DNA of 64,000 bases from Bacillus sp. WMMC1349 (GTDB taxonomy: Bacteria; Bacillota; Bacilli; Bacillales; Bacillaceae). The position numbers and the translations under genes were made by a program. The DNA lies in contig NZ_JABJUQ010000007.1 in the NCBI RefSeq assembly GCF_013155385.1, positions 2,090,001-2,154,000 on the forward strand. Direction: 5' to 3'. A model generated the notes under the pieces. It saw only the letters and a program-made list of their open reading frames with translations. It was not told where the DNA came from and searched no databases. This document shows, piece after piece, positions 1 through 10,163 of this stretch (within the stretch, counting starts at the first letter, position 1; the number at the start of each line of letters is the position of its first letter).

Positions 1-5
1 TTTAT

Positions 6-149
6 TATCCTTCTCCCATCCAGACTTTCACTGTCGGCTTCAGCTTTTCACTGAATCCACCGCATGCATAAGCATAGCGGGTCACGGGCTCTAAAGCTCT
101 ATCGGCTTTATTACCGCCGGTCGGGATTTTCACCCAGCCCCGAAGGATA
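6..149 (-). ncRNA. FMN riboswitch (RFN element)
   Basis: Read on the minus strand, the segment opens with AGGATAC-type P1 sequence, followed by CTTCGGGGC, GGGTGAAAATCCCGACCGGC and GGTAAT. It closes with GGGAGAAGGATA, which pairs with the first arm (143-149 with 6-12). This is the conserved core of the FMN aptamer. It points left, so the regulated riboflavin genes (ribDEAH in B. subtilis synteny) should start just beyond position 1. The expression platform is outside the window. Confidence 0.95.
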
Positions 150-211
150 CAATCGATATTTTCTTGTCCTTATCGGTATTATAGCTTTGAATATCTGAAT
201 TTGCAATCGAT

Positions 212-556
212 TTAATTCGCCACTTTTACTACTTTAATTAATCCATCAATTCGATTTTCCTTACTGAAGTAAGCCTTTACTTTGTCCCCTTTTTGAATAT
301 CGGAAAGGTCTTGATTTAAATTTTTTTCGTCAAAAATAATCTTTGTTCCGTTGTCTGAGATACCATGGTACTCAGTACCATCGACTTTTGTAATTTTATA
401 TTGAATAATGGTATAGTTCTTTTCCTCAGATGAAATGGTTTGGCTGAGTGCCGTTGAAACGTCTTGCATAGTCCCATTTTTCAAATAGTAAAAACCACCT
501 GCCAAGACCGCCGCTAACACTAACAACAGTGTGAGTTTCATTTTTATTTTTCCCAT
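212..556 (-). CDS. ypuD: YpuD-like membrane-anchored small protein
   Basis: The product is about 114 residues of unknown function. One hydrophobic segment (about residues 7-25) forms a signal anchor, followed by an extracytoplasmic domain rich in charged residues that ends in a compact beta-type region with KGDKVKAYF. I chose the ATG at 556 because a GGGGGT ribosome site sits about 8 bases upstream; the ATG at 562 is too close to it. Position next to the rib operon and ppiB matches ypuD of B. subtilis, and the sequence pattern fits from memory. No catalytic motif is visible. Confidence 0.75.
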   Translation of the reverse strand: MGKIKMKLTLLLVLAAVLAGGFYYLKNGTMQDVSTALSQTISSEEKNYTIIQYKITKVDGTEYHGISDNGTKIIFDEKNLNQDLSDIQKGDKVKAYFSKENRIDGLIKVVKVAN

Positions 557-720
557 GATCATAACCCCCAGAACACATTCTAAAATATCATATGTTTTAT
601 TCGAATTTTTGATGAAATTTCAGACGGAAAAAATATTTGTTTATTTCATTATAACGCAAACGGGAGGCAAATCGTTTCAAATTGCAATCAAACACTTTTT
701 TAAATCTTTTTGAGTAGTGA

Positions 721-751
721 AAAAGATCCCGTTTGAAGGGGGACCTTTTTG
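721..751. terminator. Bidirectional hairpin terminator
   Basis: Arms 721-731 and 741-751 pair over 11 positions (one G-U wobble) and are flanked by A and T runs, so the hairpin can act on either strand. On the minus strand it lies between ppiB and ypuD. Confidence 0.6.
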
Positions 752-759
752 CATCTTAG

Positions 760-1263
760 TGAAATTTGATATCTCCGCTTTTTCTGATTATGCCTGTCTT
801 TCGGCATAAGAGCCATTCCAAAATTTTCTGATAAAATTCAGATATACTTTTTGATTTACATGCATTAAAAATGTACTCTCTTGTTTTTCTTATATTCATG
901 AAAAAACACACCCAAGAGTCATTTGATTTACCCTCACTGTTGGTTGCCCTACACTATTTGGAACAATTCCGCTTACAGATTCACACATTGCTTATGAATG
1001 GTCAAATCAAGTTGTGTATTCTCGTTTCGTATACCTAACATGACATATGCAAATTAAACCATTGTGCAGTCCCTTAATCAGGATTACCCTAAAAACTACC
1101 TCTAAAATCGGTGTCCAAATAAAACACCACAAACATTAGAAATGTTTTATTTTAAAAATGAAGAGAAAATAAAAAGACATGGCTCGGTAAAATGCCGAAC
1201 GCATGCCCTTAAATTGCCCAATCTGGTCCTGCTCTTCATTTAGCATGTGGGGATATATTGAAG
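760..1263. other. Long gene-poor interval between ypuD and ppiB
   Basis: About 500 bases hold no convincing gene. Visible items are a perfect 7-bp inverted repeat (788-794 with 803-809) and short open stretches on the minus strand broken by many stops. The base composition is AT-rich and no family could be recognised, so this is probably decayed or non-coding DNA. Confidence 0.5.
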
Positions 1264-1701
1264 TTAAACTTCAAACACTTCAACCTTTTCCATGCCTTGC
1301 CCTTGATCCATTGACGTCACAGCATCAAGACCTGAGGTCACTTTTCCAAATACAGTGTGAACACCGTTTAAATGTGGTTGTGGTTCATGAACGATAAAGA
1401 ATTGGCTGCCACCCGTATCTTTTCCGGCATGTGCCATTGAGAGTGAACCAGCCTCATGTTGATGAGGATTCCCTTCTGTTTCACACTTAATTGTGTAGCC
1501 TGGACCGCCTGTACCGGTACCGTTCGGACATCCTCCTTGGCTGACAAAGCCCGGAATAACCCGATGAAATTTCAGACCATTATAAAATCCTTCATTAGCA
1601 AGTTTTTCAAAATTTGCCACAGTGCCTGGTGCTGCGTCTTCATATAATTCAAATTCGATTTTTTTGCCGTTGGTTAACTGTATGTATCCTTTTTTAGCCA
1701 T
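1264..1701 (-). CDS. ppiB: Peptidyl-prolyl cis-trans isomerase B (cyclophilin)
   Basis: Cytosolic cyclophilin-type prolyl isomerase of about 145 residues, the usual length for Bacillus PpiB. The cyclophilin core is visible: [37 protein letters not shown] and [11 protein letters not shown]. The catalytic Arg lies in FHRVIPGF, and the QFFI and HTVFGKV segments form the proline pocket. The ATG at 1701 is preferred because AAAGGAGA lies about 9 bases upstream; an ATG two codons earlier is possible. It catalyses proline isomerisation during protein folding. Its position next to ypuD and ypuA agrees with B. subtilis. Confidence 0.95.
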   Translation of the reverse strand: MAKKGYIQLTNGKKIEFELYEDAAPGTVANFEKLANEGFYNGLKFHRVIPGFVSQGGCPNGTGTGGPGYTIKCETEGNPHQHEAGSLSMAHAGKDTGGSQFFIVHEPQPHLNGVHTVFGKVTSGLDAVTSMDQGQGMEKVEVFEV

Positions 1702-1943
1702 CTTCATTCTCTCCTTTCATTTTCAAACCTCATTATATAATATCAAACATTTACTTTAAATAAACAAGTATTTGGCTAAATTTATTGATTTCGATAAAAT
1801 ACACTTTATAAGCAAATTTTTTATGATGGGAGGTTGATGGTTGTGTTGTTTTTCTACTATGACAAAATCATCAATAAAAAGAGGAGGTATATCTCATATT
1901 AAAACCATTTGAAACCTCCCGTACTTTTCAATCGTCTATATTT

Positions 1944-2014
1944 CGGAACCGATGAATTTCGTTCCGGCAGGCTTCTCAAATCGAACAGCAATTCTGCCTG
2001 AAGCCTGCATTTTT
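1944..2014 (+). promoter_or_regulatory. Two tandem hairpins in the ypuA leader
   Basis: CGGAAC (1944-1949) pairs with GTTCCG (1961-1966). Immediately after it, GCAGGCTTC (1967-1975) pairs with GAAGCCTGC (2000-2008), followed by ATTTTT and then directly by the AAGGAGG ribosome site of ypuA. The second hairpin plus T-run resembles an intrinsic terminator placed in the 5' leader. This could be an attenuator or an mRNA-stability element; the ligand or protein is unknown. Confidence 0.5.
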
Positions 2015-2030
2015 AAGGAGGGCATAAAGC

Positions 2031-2906
2031 TTGAAAAAAACGTTATTTGGAATATTGACAGCACTGTGTTTGTTCATCTTTCCACAGATCAGCTACGCTG
2101 ATGCCGCAGTAGGAGATGTTATCATCACACTCGGTAAAGACCTATCTAGCCAACAAAAACAAAAAATACTAGATGAACTGAATCCGCCTCAAAACGCAAC
2201 CACAATTGAGGTGACAAATGCTGAGGAACACAAATATTTAGGATCTTATATACCAAAAGCACAAATCGGTACAAGAGCCCTATCATCTTCATCGATTACA
2301 ATTGCCGAACAAGGAACCGGTTTGGAAGTACAAACAAATCATATTACAGGCATTACAGATGAAATGTACTTAAATGCATTGATGACTGCTGGAGTAAAAG
2401 ATGCGAAAATTCATGTTACAGCTCCGTTTAATGTGTCTGGAACAGCTGCTTTAACAGGATTGATGAAAGCATATGAAACAACTTCTGATCAGGCTATTCC
2501 TGAAGATGTCAAAAAAGTCGCCAATAAAGAACTCGTAACCACTTCTGAACTTGGAAAAGACATCGGTAAAGAAAATGCAGCAGCTTTAGTGGCGAAAGTC
2601 AAACAAGACATTGCGAAAAACGGTGTTCCTGAAACACAAGAAGAATTGAAAAACATGATTAATCAGGCTGCATCTGATTTAAATGTCACTTTGACAGAGA
2701 AACAAATGCAATCTCTCTTATCGTTGTTTGATAAGATGAAAAATATCGATATTAACTGGAATCAAGTTGGTGATCAGCTTGATAAAGCAAAAGATAAAAT
2801 TTCCAACTTTCTTCATTCAGAGGAAGCTAAAAACTTTTTTCAGAAACTGATTGAATTCTTTGTTGCTATATGGAACGCCATCGTCTCCTTTTTCACAGGC
2901 GGCTGA
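2031..2906 (+). CDS. ypuA: YpuA, secreted DUF1002 family protein
   Basis: The 291-residue product begins with an N-terminal signal peptide (about residues 1-24, ending around SYADA), so it is exported. The body matches the DUF1002 layout of B. subtilis YpuA, with a conserved stretch around GDVIITLGKDLSSQQK and helical regions near the C-terminus. A hydrophobic helix lies at the extreme C-terminus (about 272-288). The start is TTG, fixed by AAGGAGGG eight bases upstream. Function is not established; in B. subtilis the gene has been linked to cell-wall stress. It is convergent with lysA and shares its terminator. Confidence 0.85.
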   Translation: MKKTLFGILTALCLFIFPQISYADAAVGDVIITLGKDLSSQQKQKILDELNPPQNATTIEVTNAEEHKYLGSYIPKAQIGTRALSSSSITIAEQGTGLEVQTNHITGITDEMYLNALMTAGVKDAKIHVTAPFNVSGTAALTGLMKAYETTSDQAIPEDVKKVANKELVTTSELGKDIGKENAAALVAKVKQDIAKNGVPETQEELKNMINQAASDLNVTLTEKQMQSLLSLFDKMKNIDINWNQVGDQLDKAKDKISNFLHSEEAKNFFQKLIEFFVAIWNAIVSFFTGG

Positions 2907-2910
2907 TGAT

Positions 2911-2945
2911 AAAAACACCTCTTTCATCATAAAAGAGGTGTTTTT
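2911..2945. terminator. Shared ypuA/lysA bidirectional terminator
   Basis: A perfect 14-base stem (2911-2924 with 2932-2945) has A-run and T-run flanks. It lies between convergent ypuA and lysA and can terminate both. Confidence 0.9.
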
Positions 2946-2954
2946 CATGTCTTT

Positions 2955-4271
2955 TTATTTAACTTTTGATTTTAGCGGAAGATCCAATTTGATAATATCC
3001 TCATATGTCTCTCTCTGAATGACAAGCTGTGCTTCGCCATTTTCAACAAAAACGACAGCTGGACGAGGAATGCGGTTATAATTATTGGCCATGCTATAAC
3101 CGTAAGCACCTGTACAAAAAACCGCTAAAAGATCACCATCGGAAACCTCTGGAACTTCCAAATCCCAAATGAGCATGTCACCGCTCTCACAGCACTTCCC
3201 AGCAATGGATACCGTTTGATCGCAAGCTATATTTAATTTATTCGCTACTGCCGCCTCATATTTCGCTTCATAAAGGGCTGGTCTGAGGTTATCATTCATT
3301 CCCCCATCTACTGCCACATATTTGCGAATTCCCGGAACTTGTTTTTGAGAACCAATTGTATAAAGTGTCGTTCCCGCATCTCCGACGAGAGACCTGCCAG
3401 GTTCAATCCAGATTTCAGGGATCTCAAAACCAAAATGCTCTGCATTCGTTTTAACAGCTTCAATAATTTTTTCTACATAAAAATCTGCAGGTAATGGCTC
3501 ATCCTCTTCCGTATAGCGAATACCAAAGCCACCACCCAAGTTTAATACTTTCGGCACATATGAATATGTCTCTCTCCACTCTGTAAGCTTTTCGAAGATT
3601 TTATCGGCCGCCAGAACAAACCCTGCTGTATCAAAGATTTGCGAACCGATATGACAGTGTACACCAAGTAAATGAAAAGCAGAGGATTGAAGAACTTTTT
3701 CAATCGCCTGTTCTACCTGACCATTATGCAAATCAAAACCGAATTTTGAATCTTCCTGACCTGTCGTTATATAATCATGTGTATGCGCTTCAACTCCAGG
3801 AGTAATTCTTAGTAAAACATTTACCGTTTGTTCCATTCGCTTACAAAGCTGTTCTGTTATCGCAATCTCATGAAAGTTATCAAGTACTATACAGCCAATC
3901 TGGTGCTGAAGTGCCATTTGCAACTCCGCCGGACTTTTATTATTCCCATGAAAATGAATACGTTCAACAGGAAATCCCGCTTGAATGGCTGTAAAAAGTT
4001 CACCCCCTGAAACAACATCCAATGATAGTCCTTCTTCTCCAGCAAGCTGAATCATCGCAACTGATGAAAACGCCTTGCTCGCATATGCGACCTGTGCTCT
4101 TAACCCGGCTTCCTGAAAAGCTTTTTGAAATTTCCTGGCGCGTTCGCGTATTAAAGCAACGTCATATACGTAAAGGGGGGTACCATATTTTTCAGCTAAC
4201 GTTAAAACATCGACACCACCAATTTCAAGATGTCCTCTTTCATTTTGTCTACTAGTCCCGTGTAAAAACAA
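2955..4271 (-). CDS. lysA: Diaminopimelate decarboxylase
   Basis: PLP enzyme that decarboxylates meso-diaminopimelate to L-lysine, the last step of lysine synthesis. At 438 residues it has the normal family length. The PLP lysine lies in AYASKAF, with HFHGNNKS, HCHIGSQ (PLP contact), LNLGGGFG and EPGRSLV in the expected order. CCESGD carries the active-site Cys and GAYGYSMA contacts substrate. The start is TTG, about nine bases after AAGGA. It is monocistronic, with an intergenic promoter region to 4530. No lysine riboswitch is seen upstream. Confidence 0.96.
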   Translation of the reverse strand: MFLHGTSRQNERGHLEIGGVDVLTLAEKYGTPLYVYDVALIRERARKFQKAFQEAGLRAQVAYASKAFSSVAMIQLAGEEGLSLDVVSGGELFTAIQAGFPVERIHFHGNNKSPAELQMALQHQIGCIVLDNFHEIAITEQLCKRMEQTVNVLLRITPGVEAHTHDYITTGQEDSKFGFDLHNGQVEQAIEKVLQSSAFHLLGVHCHIGSQIFDTAGFVLAADKIFEKLTEWRETYSYVPKVLNLGGGFGIRYTEEDEPLPADFYVEKIIEAVKTNAEHFGFEIPEIWIEPGRSLVGDAGTTLYTIGSQKQVPGIRKYVAVDGGMNDNLRPALYEAKYEAAVANKLNIACDQTVSIAGKCCESGDMLIWDLEVPEVSDGDLLAVFCTGAYGYSMANNYNRIPRPAVVFVENGEAQLVIQRETYEDIIKLDLPLKSKVK

Positions 4272-4528
4272 TTGTCATTCCTTCTTTCTCTATCTACTGT
4301 CCAGATCCCTGCCCTTAATTTTCGGATTCATATGATGTATTATAGCATTCATATCAAAATCAAAACACTTTATTTATTCAAAATTGTCATAAAAAATGAT
4401 GAGTCAAACACATGCTTTCTTATAGAATAACAGAAAAATACAATTGATAGAAATAGGTAGTTATTTCATATTTGACACAAATTTTTACATCTCAATTACC
4501 GCAAATTTACCATTTCGACAGATGGGAT

Positions 4529-4561
4529 CAAAAAAGAAGCTAATCACTAAGAATTAGCCTC
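4529..4561 (-). terminator. Terminator of the spoVA operon
   Basis: On the minus strand GGCTAAT and ATTAGC form a stem with an eight-base loop, followed by a run of T at 4529-4535. It lies directly after the spoVAF stop. Confidence 0.85.
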
Positions 4562-4564
4562 ATC

Positions 4565-6061
4565 TTAACTATTTGACGGTTGTCTTTCTCGATTTTTCGG
4601 TTGAACAATACTCGGTCTGATTTTCCCTCCAGGTACGGATGTCCTCACAAGAATATTCCAAAATGCTTTACCGTTAAATGGTATAAACGGCCAGAGATAC
4701 GGTGTCCGTAATGAACGGATCGATGCCATTGCCAAAGTGGTTATAGTTAAGCCGATAATAAATCCTTCTACTTTAAAAAGGGCAACTAAAATAAGCATGA
4801 CAAGTTTCACCATTTTATTTGCCAAGCTCAACTCATAACTCGGTGTCGTATACGCTCCGATCGCTGAGAGTGCAACATACAATATAACTTCAGGGGAAAA
4901 TAGCCCGACATTGATCGCAATGTCCCCAATTAAGACTGCCGCGATTAGACCCATAGCAGTTGAAAGTGCAGTTGGGGTATGGATCGCTGCCATTCTTAAA
5001 AACTCAACACCAAGGTCGGCTAAAAAAATCTGCATAATAATTGGAATATGATAATTTTTGTCGTTTAAACCGATATATGATAGTCCTTCAGGCAAAAGTG
5101 ACGGCTGAATAACAAATAGGAGCCAAAGCGGCAACAAAAAGGTTGAAGCAAAAATACCAAAAAACCGTACCCACCTTAAAAAGGTTCCAACGGCCGGAGT
5201 TTGCCTGTATTCTTCCGCATGTTGGACATGATGAAACAACGTAGTCGGTGTAATAATCACACTTGGTGATGTATCTACAATAATAATCACATGCCCTTCC
5301 AAAATGTGGCTTGCTGCTACATCGGCTCTTTCTGTAAATCTGACCAGTGGGAAAGGGTTGAAACCTTGACCAACGATAAATTCTTCAACCGATTTGTCTG
5401 ACATTGGCAAACCATCGATTTTCACATTTTCAATCTCTTTTTTCAAGATGTCAACAAGGTCTGAATCTGCAACATCTTCTAAATAACAAAGACAAATATC
5501 TGTTTTAGAGCGCTCTCCAATATGAAGCATTTTATAGCGGAGCCTTTCATCCCTGATTCTTCGTCTAATAAGAGATGTATTGACCACTATATTCTCTACA
5601 AAGCCATCCCTTGCTCCACGAACGACTTTTTCTGTATCTGGCTCCTCTGGCGTTCTTCCTGGGTAACTTCTGACATCAACTACAAAGGCAAATCCGGTTT
5701 CTTCAACAATGATAACGATAAGACCAGACAATACTTGATCAACTGCTTCATCAAGCGTTTCCACTTTGGAAACCTGCTGATTTAATAGCCGATTTTCAAC
5801 GATTTTTTCTGGTTCTGAAGATTGTCTTTCCAGATCGTTCAGATGAACCAATTCTCTTAAAAGATGAATGATGTACTGTGTATCACATAATCCGTTAACA
5901 TAATAAAGCTGGATTTCACGGTCAAGGATGAAAAACTTCCGGACACCTAGATCGAAGCTTACTCCCATACCGACCCGCTTTTTAAAATATGCTTCATTCT
6001 TAGAAGGATCATGGAATATGTTTGTTTTTGTTTTTCCTCTTGTTGTTTGATCACTCATCAT
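4565..6061 (-). CDS. spoVAF: Spore membrane protein SpoVAF
   Basis: This 498-residue inner-spore-membrane protein is homologous to GerA-type germinant receptor A subunits. A hydrophilic N-terminal domain of about 280 residues is followed by roughly five membrane segments (about 300-440) and a basic cytosolic tail. It is known to act in spore germination ion release with a partner membrane protein. It is last in the spoVA operon and overlaps the 3' end of spoVAEA, which suggests coupled translation. Length is close to B. subtilis SpoVAF (about 490). Confidence 0.93.
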   Translation of the reverse strand: MMSDQTTRGKTKTNIFHDPSKNEAYFKKRVGMGVSFDLGVRKFFILDREIQLYYVNGLCDTQYIIHLLRELVHLNDLERQSSEPEKIVENRLLNQQVSKVETLDEAVDQVLSGLIVIIVEETGFAFVVDVRSYPGRTPEEPDTEKVVRGARDGFVENIVVNTSLIRRRIRDERLRYKMLHIGERSKTDICLCYLEDVADSDLVDILKKEIENVKIDGLPMSDKSVEEFIVGQGFNPFPLVRFTERADVAASHILEGHVIIIVDTSPSVIITPTTLFHHVQHAEEYRQTPAVGTFLRWVRFFGIFASTFLLPLWLLFVIQPSLLPEGLSYIGLNDKNYHIPIIMQIFLADLGVEFLRMAAIHTPTALSTAMGLIAAVLIGDIAINVGLFSPEVILYVALSAIGAYTTPSYELSLANKMVKLVMLILVALFKVEGFIIGLTITTLAMASIRSLRTPYLWPFIPFNGKAFWNILVRTSVPGGKIRPSIVQPKNRERQPSNS

Positions 6062-6620
6062 ACCCGCTCCTTTCTAAAATCAGCTCAACCGCTTTCATTG
6101 TAATCGGAGAACCCTTTTTCACATCGTCTTTTCTGGCCATTTTTCCGATATCACCAATTCCGACGATAATCGGGACATCAAGCTGATCAAGACAATAGAC
6201 TGTGTCACCACTCATTCGTTTGACATCAAATTCTTGTACACCATACTTATCGACTCCGAATTCAGTCAGTTCCCCTTTGGCATCAATGGAAACATCAATT
6301 CGTGTCCACTCTGCATGATGGGTCTTTGAAGCAACAGCGATCACGCCGAGAACTTCAATTTGAGAATGTAATGCGACATATTTCATCGCTGCTTCTCCTG
6401 GTCCTTCTCCTGGTAAGCCAGAATCATCAAACATCACAAAAACAGGATCATAAGGTGTTTCAAGGATCATTGTTACGAGTTCTGGACCGGTTTTTTCACT
6501 CGGATTCCCCATTGATTGAGAGATACAGCGTCCGCCAATTTGTCGAGCAGCATATTCAATGGTTTTTGCAGCATAAATATCCCCATCCGTAACTAAAATA
6601 ACCTTTCGTTTTGCTGTCAT
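6051..6620 (-). CDS. spoVAEA: Stage V sporulation protein AEA
   Basis: Soluble protein of 189 residues with no membrane segment. It begins with KVILVTDGD and continues with an alpha/beta pattern typical of SpoVAEA. The family belongs to the SpoVA complex that moves Ca-dipicolinate into the forespore and out again at germination, and it is exposed at the inner membrane surface. It lies between spoVAEB (7-base gap) and spoVAF (overlap). Confidence 0.92.
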   Translation of the reverse strand: MTAKRKVILVTDGDIYAAKTIEYAARQIGGRCISQSMGNPSEKTGPELVTMILETPYDPVFVMFDDSGLPGEGPGEAAMKYVALHSQIEVLGVIAVASKTHHAEWTRIDVSIDAKGELTEFGVDKYGVQEFDVKRMSGDTVYCLDQLDVPIIVGIGDIGKMARKDDVKKGSPITMKAVELILERSGYDE

Positions 6621-6627
6621 TACGTTT

Positions 6628-6978
6628 TTATCCTTTCGGTTTAAAGATTAAGGCGATCAGAAAGGCAAATAAAATAGCTGCTGAAATACCGGCAGACGTC
6701 AATTCAAAAATCCCCATACTAATTCCGATTAAACCGTGTTCCTCAGATCTCTTCATTGCTCCGTGTAAAAGAGAATGCCCGAAGCTAACAATTGGTACGG
6801 TTGCACCCGCTCCAGCAAAATCAATGAAACGATCGTAAATGTTAAAGCCATCCAAGATTGCCCCTGTCACGACAAAAGTTGACATGACATGTGCCGGCGT
6901 TAATTTCAAGACATCCAAGAGGAGTTGTCCGATCACACAAATCAAACCGCCTACAATGAACGCGATCACATATTCCAT
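6628..6978 (-). CDS. spoVAEB: Stage V sporulation protein AEB
   Basis: Integral membrane protein of 116 residues with about three hydrophobic segments. The conserved [13 protein letters not shown] and [16 protein letters not shown] motifs are also found in SpoVAC, so the two are paralogous SpoVAC/AE-type membrane subunits of the dipicolinate channel. Its start codon is next to the spoVAD stop, indicating translational coupling. Confidence 0.93.
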   Translation of the reverse strand: MEYVIAFIVGGLICVIGQLLLDVLKLTPAHVMSTFVVTGAILDGFNIYDRFIDFAGAGATVPIVSFGHSLLHGAMKRSEEHGLIGISMGIFELTSAGISAAILFAFLIALIFKPKG

Positions 6979-6979
6979 T

Positions 6980-7999
6980 TTACGAGTTCACCCCTTCGGC
7001 TCGTTCGAATACGACACCATGTGCAATACTAGGAATCGATTCTTTTTGTTGAATAACGGTCGGGTTTAACAGTGCTCCCGTAGCAACAACCAATACCCTG
7101 TTTAATCTTCCGGCTTTTATTTCTTTGAAAATATGACCAAATGTTACAACAGCTGCACAAGCACAACCGCTTCCACCTGCAAATACCTGTTGATCTGGCG
7201 TATAGATGAGCAGCCCACAATCATTGTGCTTTGTTCCAACATTGATCCCGTCTTCTTTTAAGAGGTCTTTGACAATCGGACTCCCCACTCCTGAAAGGTC
7301 TCCAGTTAGAATTAAGTCATAATCATCAGGAGTACGTCCGAGATCTTGGAGGTGCTGCTTAATGGTATCAGCGGCTGCAGGTGCCATTGCTGACCCCATG
7401 TCCTGTGAATCTGTAAGCCCCAAGTCGATAACCTTGCCAACTGTCGCACTTGTGATTTTGATTTCACTCGCCTGCTGACTGAGCACCACTGCACCACTTC
7501 CTGTAACAGTTGATGTCATGGTGCCTGGTTTTTGCCCACCGTATTCTGTTGGATAACGAAATTGTCTTTCAGCCGTTGCATTGTGGCTGCTTGTCGCTGC
7601 AAGCACTCGATTAGCAAATCCGCCATCTATGAGAGCAGAACCGATAGCTATCGACTCCATTGATGTTGAGCATGCTCCAAACAAACAAAGAAAAGGAATT
7701 TTTAAGTGTCTTGCAACATAGTTGGCCGTGACATTTTGGTTGAGTAAATCACCTGCCAAAAAGATGTCAATATCTTCTTTTGTGAAATTTTGTTTTGACA
7801 AAGCAACCTGAATAGCATCTTCCATTAGCTTACGCTCTGCCATTTCCCAATTATTTTGTTCACAATGCATGTCATCATAGGTTTTGTCAAACATGTGCCC
7901 CAATGGTCCTTGTTTTTCCTTAGGTCCAACTGCTGTACCGCTAGAATTGACAAACAGCGGGTTTTGGAACAACCATGTTTGTTTTCCTTCTAATTTCAT
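6980..7999 (-). CDS. spoVAD: Dipicolinate-binding SpoVAD
   Basis: This 339-residue protein has a thiolase/ketoacyl-synthase-like fold. Visible thiolase features are [14 protein letters not shown], a GxGSAVV-type turn and [11 protein letters not shown]. Published structures show that SpoVAD binds dipicolinic acid, and it is the soluble recognition subunit of the SpoVA transporter. I chose the second ATG (7999). Spacing to spoVAC is about 12 bases. Confidence 0.94.
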   Translation of the reverse strand: MKLEGKQTWLFQNPLFVNSSGTAVGPKEKQGPLGHMFDKTYDDMHCEQNNWEMAERKLMEDAIQVALSKQNFTKEDIDIFLAGDLLNQNVTANYVARHLKIPFLCLFGACSTSMESIAIGSALIDGGFANRVLAATSSHNATAERQFRYPTEYGGQKPGTMTSTVTGSGAVVLSQQASEIKITSATVGKVIDLGLTDSQDMGSAMAPAAADTIKQHLQDLGRTPDDYDLILTGDLSGVGSPIVKDLLKEDGINVGTKHNDCGLLIYTPDQQVFAGGSGCACAAVVTFGHIFKEIKAGRLNRVLVVATGALLNPTVIQQKESIPSIAHGVVFERAEGVNS

Positions 8000-8011
8000 C
8001 ATGCCTTCCTC

Positions 8012-8461
8012 CTAAAAAAGCTTATCAAACGCATAGCGGATCATTCCGACAATATAAGCCGAAACAACACCAAAGACGATCACACTCCCAGCTAGTTTAA
8101 ACATATTTGATCCAACCCCAAGGACAAAACCTTCACTTTTATGCTCAAGAGCAGCGCTCGCCATACTGTTTGCAAATCCTGTAACTGGCACAGCTGAACC
8201 AGCACCAGCAAACTGTCCGATCTTATCGTAAACACCAAAACCTGTTAAAAGAGCTGAAATTAAGATCAATGTTGCAACCGTTGGATTTCCAGCTGTTTGT
8301 TTATCAAAGTCAAACACATTCATATAAAAATTTTGAAATGCTTGACCTATCGTACAGATAAGCCCTCCCACAAGAAAAGCTTTTAAACAATTCATAAAAT
8401 AAGGCGGTGTGGGTTGATATGTTTTCACCTTTGATTGATAATTATCTTTTAAGCTTGACAT
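8012..8461 (-). CDS. spoVAC: Stage V sporulation protein AC
   Basis: Polytopic inner-membrane protein of 149 residues with about four membrane segments. It carries GGLICTIGQAFQNF and GAGSAVPVTGFANS, mirrored in SpoVAEB. SpoVAC of B. subtilis behaves as a mechanosensitive channel that can release dipicolinate. A Lys/Gln-rich N-terminal tail of about 20 residues precedes the first membrane helix. Confidence 0.94.
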   Translation of the reverse strand: MSSLKDNYQSKVKTYQPTPPYFMNCLKAFLVGGLICTIGQAFQNFYMNVFDFDKQTAGNPTVATLILISALLTGFGVYDKIGQFAGAGSAVPVTGFANSMASAALEHKSEGFVLGVGSNMFKLAGSVIVFGVVSAYIVGMIRYAFDKLF

Positions 8462-8473
8462 GAGCGTCCTCCT

Positions 8474-8899
8474 CTAAGAAATATGAACAAAAATGAACCA
8501 TTGAAATAAAGAGCCGAGAATTTTCCCAAGTACAATGGCCATTAAAAGAATTAAAACTCTATCTGCCATACCGATTCGTTTTGCTAAAATCGGCAGGACA
8601 TTCAACACTTCTGTCAATGCAGCGGCAAGCATGCCAATAAAAGCACCTGAAAAAAGACCAATGGGAATAAGCAACCATTTGGAGAGGAAAAATCGGTCTG
8701 TGTTTAGTGTTTCCCACCCTCCAAAAACGGCTCCTAAAATAACAGCCCATTCATATGCCCTGATATAGGTTTTTGTTTTTGTCAACTGAATCAACCTAGG
8801 GATGACTCCTAATACGGTCAGGAAAGCGACAAAACCAGACCCGACAGCTACCCCTCCTGCTAGACCGAGAAAGCTGATAAAAAGCAACTTAATGGTCAT
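8474..8899 (-). CDS. spoVAB: Stage V sporulation protein AB
   Basis: The product is a 141-residue membrane protein with about four hydrophobic helices, and [15 protein letters not shown] in a loop. The start at 8899 (MTIKLL) was chosen because it gives the usual family length and overlaps the spoVAA 3' end by 11 bases; the longer reading frame adds ten residues absent from the family. It is required for dipicolinate uptake in the spoVA complex, though its individual role is unknown. Confidence 0.92.
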   Translation of the reverse strand: MTIKLLFISFLGLAGGVAVGSGFVAFLTVLGVIPRLIQLTKTKTYIRAYEWAVILGAVFGGWETLNTDRFFLSKWLLIPIGLFSGAFIGMLAAALTEVLNVLPILAKRIGMADRVLILLMAIVLGKILGSLFQWFIFVHIS

Positions 8900-9509
8900 G
8901 CAGATCCTTTGTGGTTTCTTTATTTTCATTCATTGCCACGTACTGGTCTAAGTCGAGCTGGTATTTAAATAATTCCACTTCCAGCGGGCTTGGCTCTTCA
9001 TTAAACCGCTTTTTAAATAAGTGGTTAAAAAATAAAATCATTCCCAGACCTAAACCAATGCTATAAGGAACCTGTAAAAGATAAGGGTAGTGATCTACTT
9101 CACCCGTAATCATTTCATAGAGCCGAATATGTACTTCCCTCATACTGACATCTTCATGAAAATTCATAACTGCTAGGCCAGCACCAATAAACAATAACAG
9201 CCAGACGGCGATGAAAAAAACAGGTGATAATCTTTTTTTCGGATAATGAACTTCCACAATTGTTTCTGAACTGCCAACCGTTTGAACATCAAGATCTGGA
9301 AATGATTGATGAATGATTTCGATGACCTTTATGACATCTAACACCACCATGTTTTGATCTGATGGACTGACTTGATAGACAAACAACTGTTCAAGCTTTT
9401 CTTTGTACTTGTGGTCACCTGCTACCTGTGCGATATTCCCTAGCGTAATATATTCATTTGGATCAGCCTGAAGACGGTGGCGGAGTCTAATAAAAACTTG
9501 GCGTTCCAT
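8889..9509 (-). CDS. spoVAA: Stage V sporulation protein AA
   Basis: First gene of the spoVA operon, 206 residues, the same length as B. subtilis SpoVAA. The N-terminal hydrophilic domain (about 1-110) begins [10 protein letters not shown] and is followed by two membrane segments (about 113-130 and 157-178) and a cytosolic tail. Its ribosome site is AGGAAGTG. The operon is preceded by a sigma-G type promoter, consistent with forespore expression. Confidence 0.92.
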   Translation of the reverse strand: MERQVFIRLRHRLQADPNEYITLGNIAQVAGDHKYKEKLEQLFVYQVSPSDQNMVVLDVIKVIEIIHQSFPDLDVQTVGSSETIVEVHYPKKRLSPVFFIAVWLLLFIGAGLAVMNFHEDVSMREVHIRLYEMITGEVDHYPYLLQVPYSIGLGLGMILFFNHLFKKRFNEEPSPLEVELFKYQLDLDQYVAMNENKETTKDLHDH

Positions 9510-9542
9510 CTCTAGTCACTTCCTATACGATGGTTATAGTTG

Positions 9543-9572
9543 TAGTATGTAGTTCAGTTCATTTATCATTCC
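9543..9572 (-). promoter_or_regulatory. Sigma-G type promoter of spoVA
   Basis: On the minus strand GGAATG (9567-9572), a 17-base spacer, then CATACTA (9543-9549) match the forespore sigma-G consensus, whose -10 element is CATACTA. It lies about 34 bases upstream of the spoVAA start. Confidence 0.75.
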
Positions 9573-9721
9573 ATGAGATAAAAATAACCGTAATTTACCA
9601 TCAAACGGGATTTCCTGAAATCTAGTGTACATGAGTGAAAATCGAGGAATTTGCTCACTGAAAAGCATACTGATATTAGTAACGCAGACCAAGGGCATGG
9701 TTTGTGCCAGTATGTTTTTAA

Positions 9722-9904
9722 GGAAAACTTGCAGCAGATCAATTGGCAAACGACTTGGAATTTATCTTCGAAAAGGCTTCAATGGTTGATGAAAACGGTA
9801 AATATATTGTCAATAAGGAATTAGATGCTGAAAAATTCGGTCAAACGTCCGTTGCTTCTATAGAAGCATTTGTTAAAATGGTTAATGGTGAAGAAATAAC
9901 GTAA
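9722..9904 (+). pseudogene. Orphan 3' coding fragment, unidentified
   Basis: An open stretch of 60 codons starts right after an in-frame stop and has no plausible start codon or ribosome site. Its protein (LANDLEFIFEKAS, then SVASIEAFVKMVNGEE) is acidic, compositionally protein-like and without long repeats. It looks like the C-terminal part of a soluble protein whose 5' end has been lost. I do not recognise the family. It lies inside the insertion between sigF and spoVAA. Confidence 0.4.
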
Positions 9905-10163
9905 TCCACAAACAAGCGAGTTTTCTACTGCCTCATGAAATCATGTGTAATTGACAAAATTGTTGATTTCACAGGGCTAGGGTTTATTTTTGAGGGAATA
10001 AGTTAGTAGAAAGAAAATTGTGGCTAAAGGCAGCGAAAGTAATTATTAGAATAGTGGAGAAATACGCCATTAAAGGCGGGTCTGTTTGGATTAGCGGGAG
10101 TTTCGCATGACTCTGCTTCAAGTATATAGGGAAATAAAATAGCTTAAAGGGGATGTTATTACA

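Noticed and set aside
1881..1954. Leader peptide gene before ypuA
   Set aside because: AGAGGAGGT is present, but no ATG, GTG or TTG starts the 18-codon open frame (LKPFETSRTFQ...) at a suitable distance.
4272..4528. Lysine riboswitch before lysA
   Set aside because: The conserved L-box elements are not visible in the short upstream region.
5522..5785. Long antisense ORFs inside spoVAF, lysA, amyX/pulA and others
   Set aside because: They lie opposite strongly conserved genes, have no ribosome site and give protein of shadow composition.
9534..9749. Minus-strand ORF of 71 codons overlapping the spoVA promoter
   Set aside because: It covers the sigma-G promoter and has no ribosome site or known motif.
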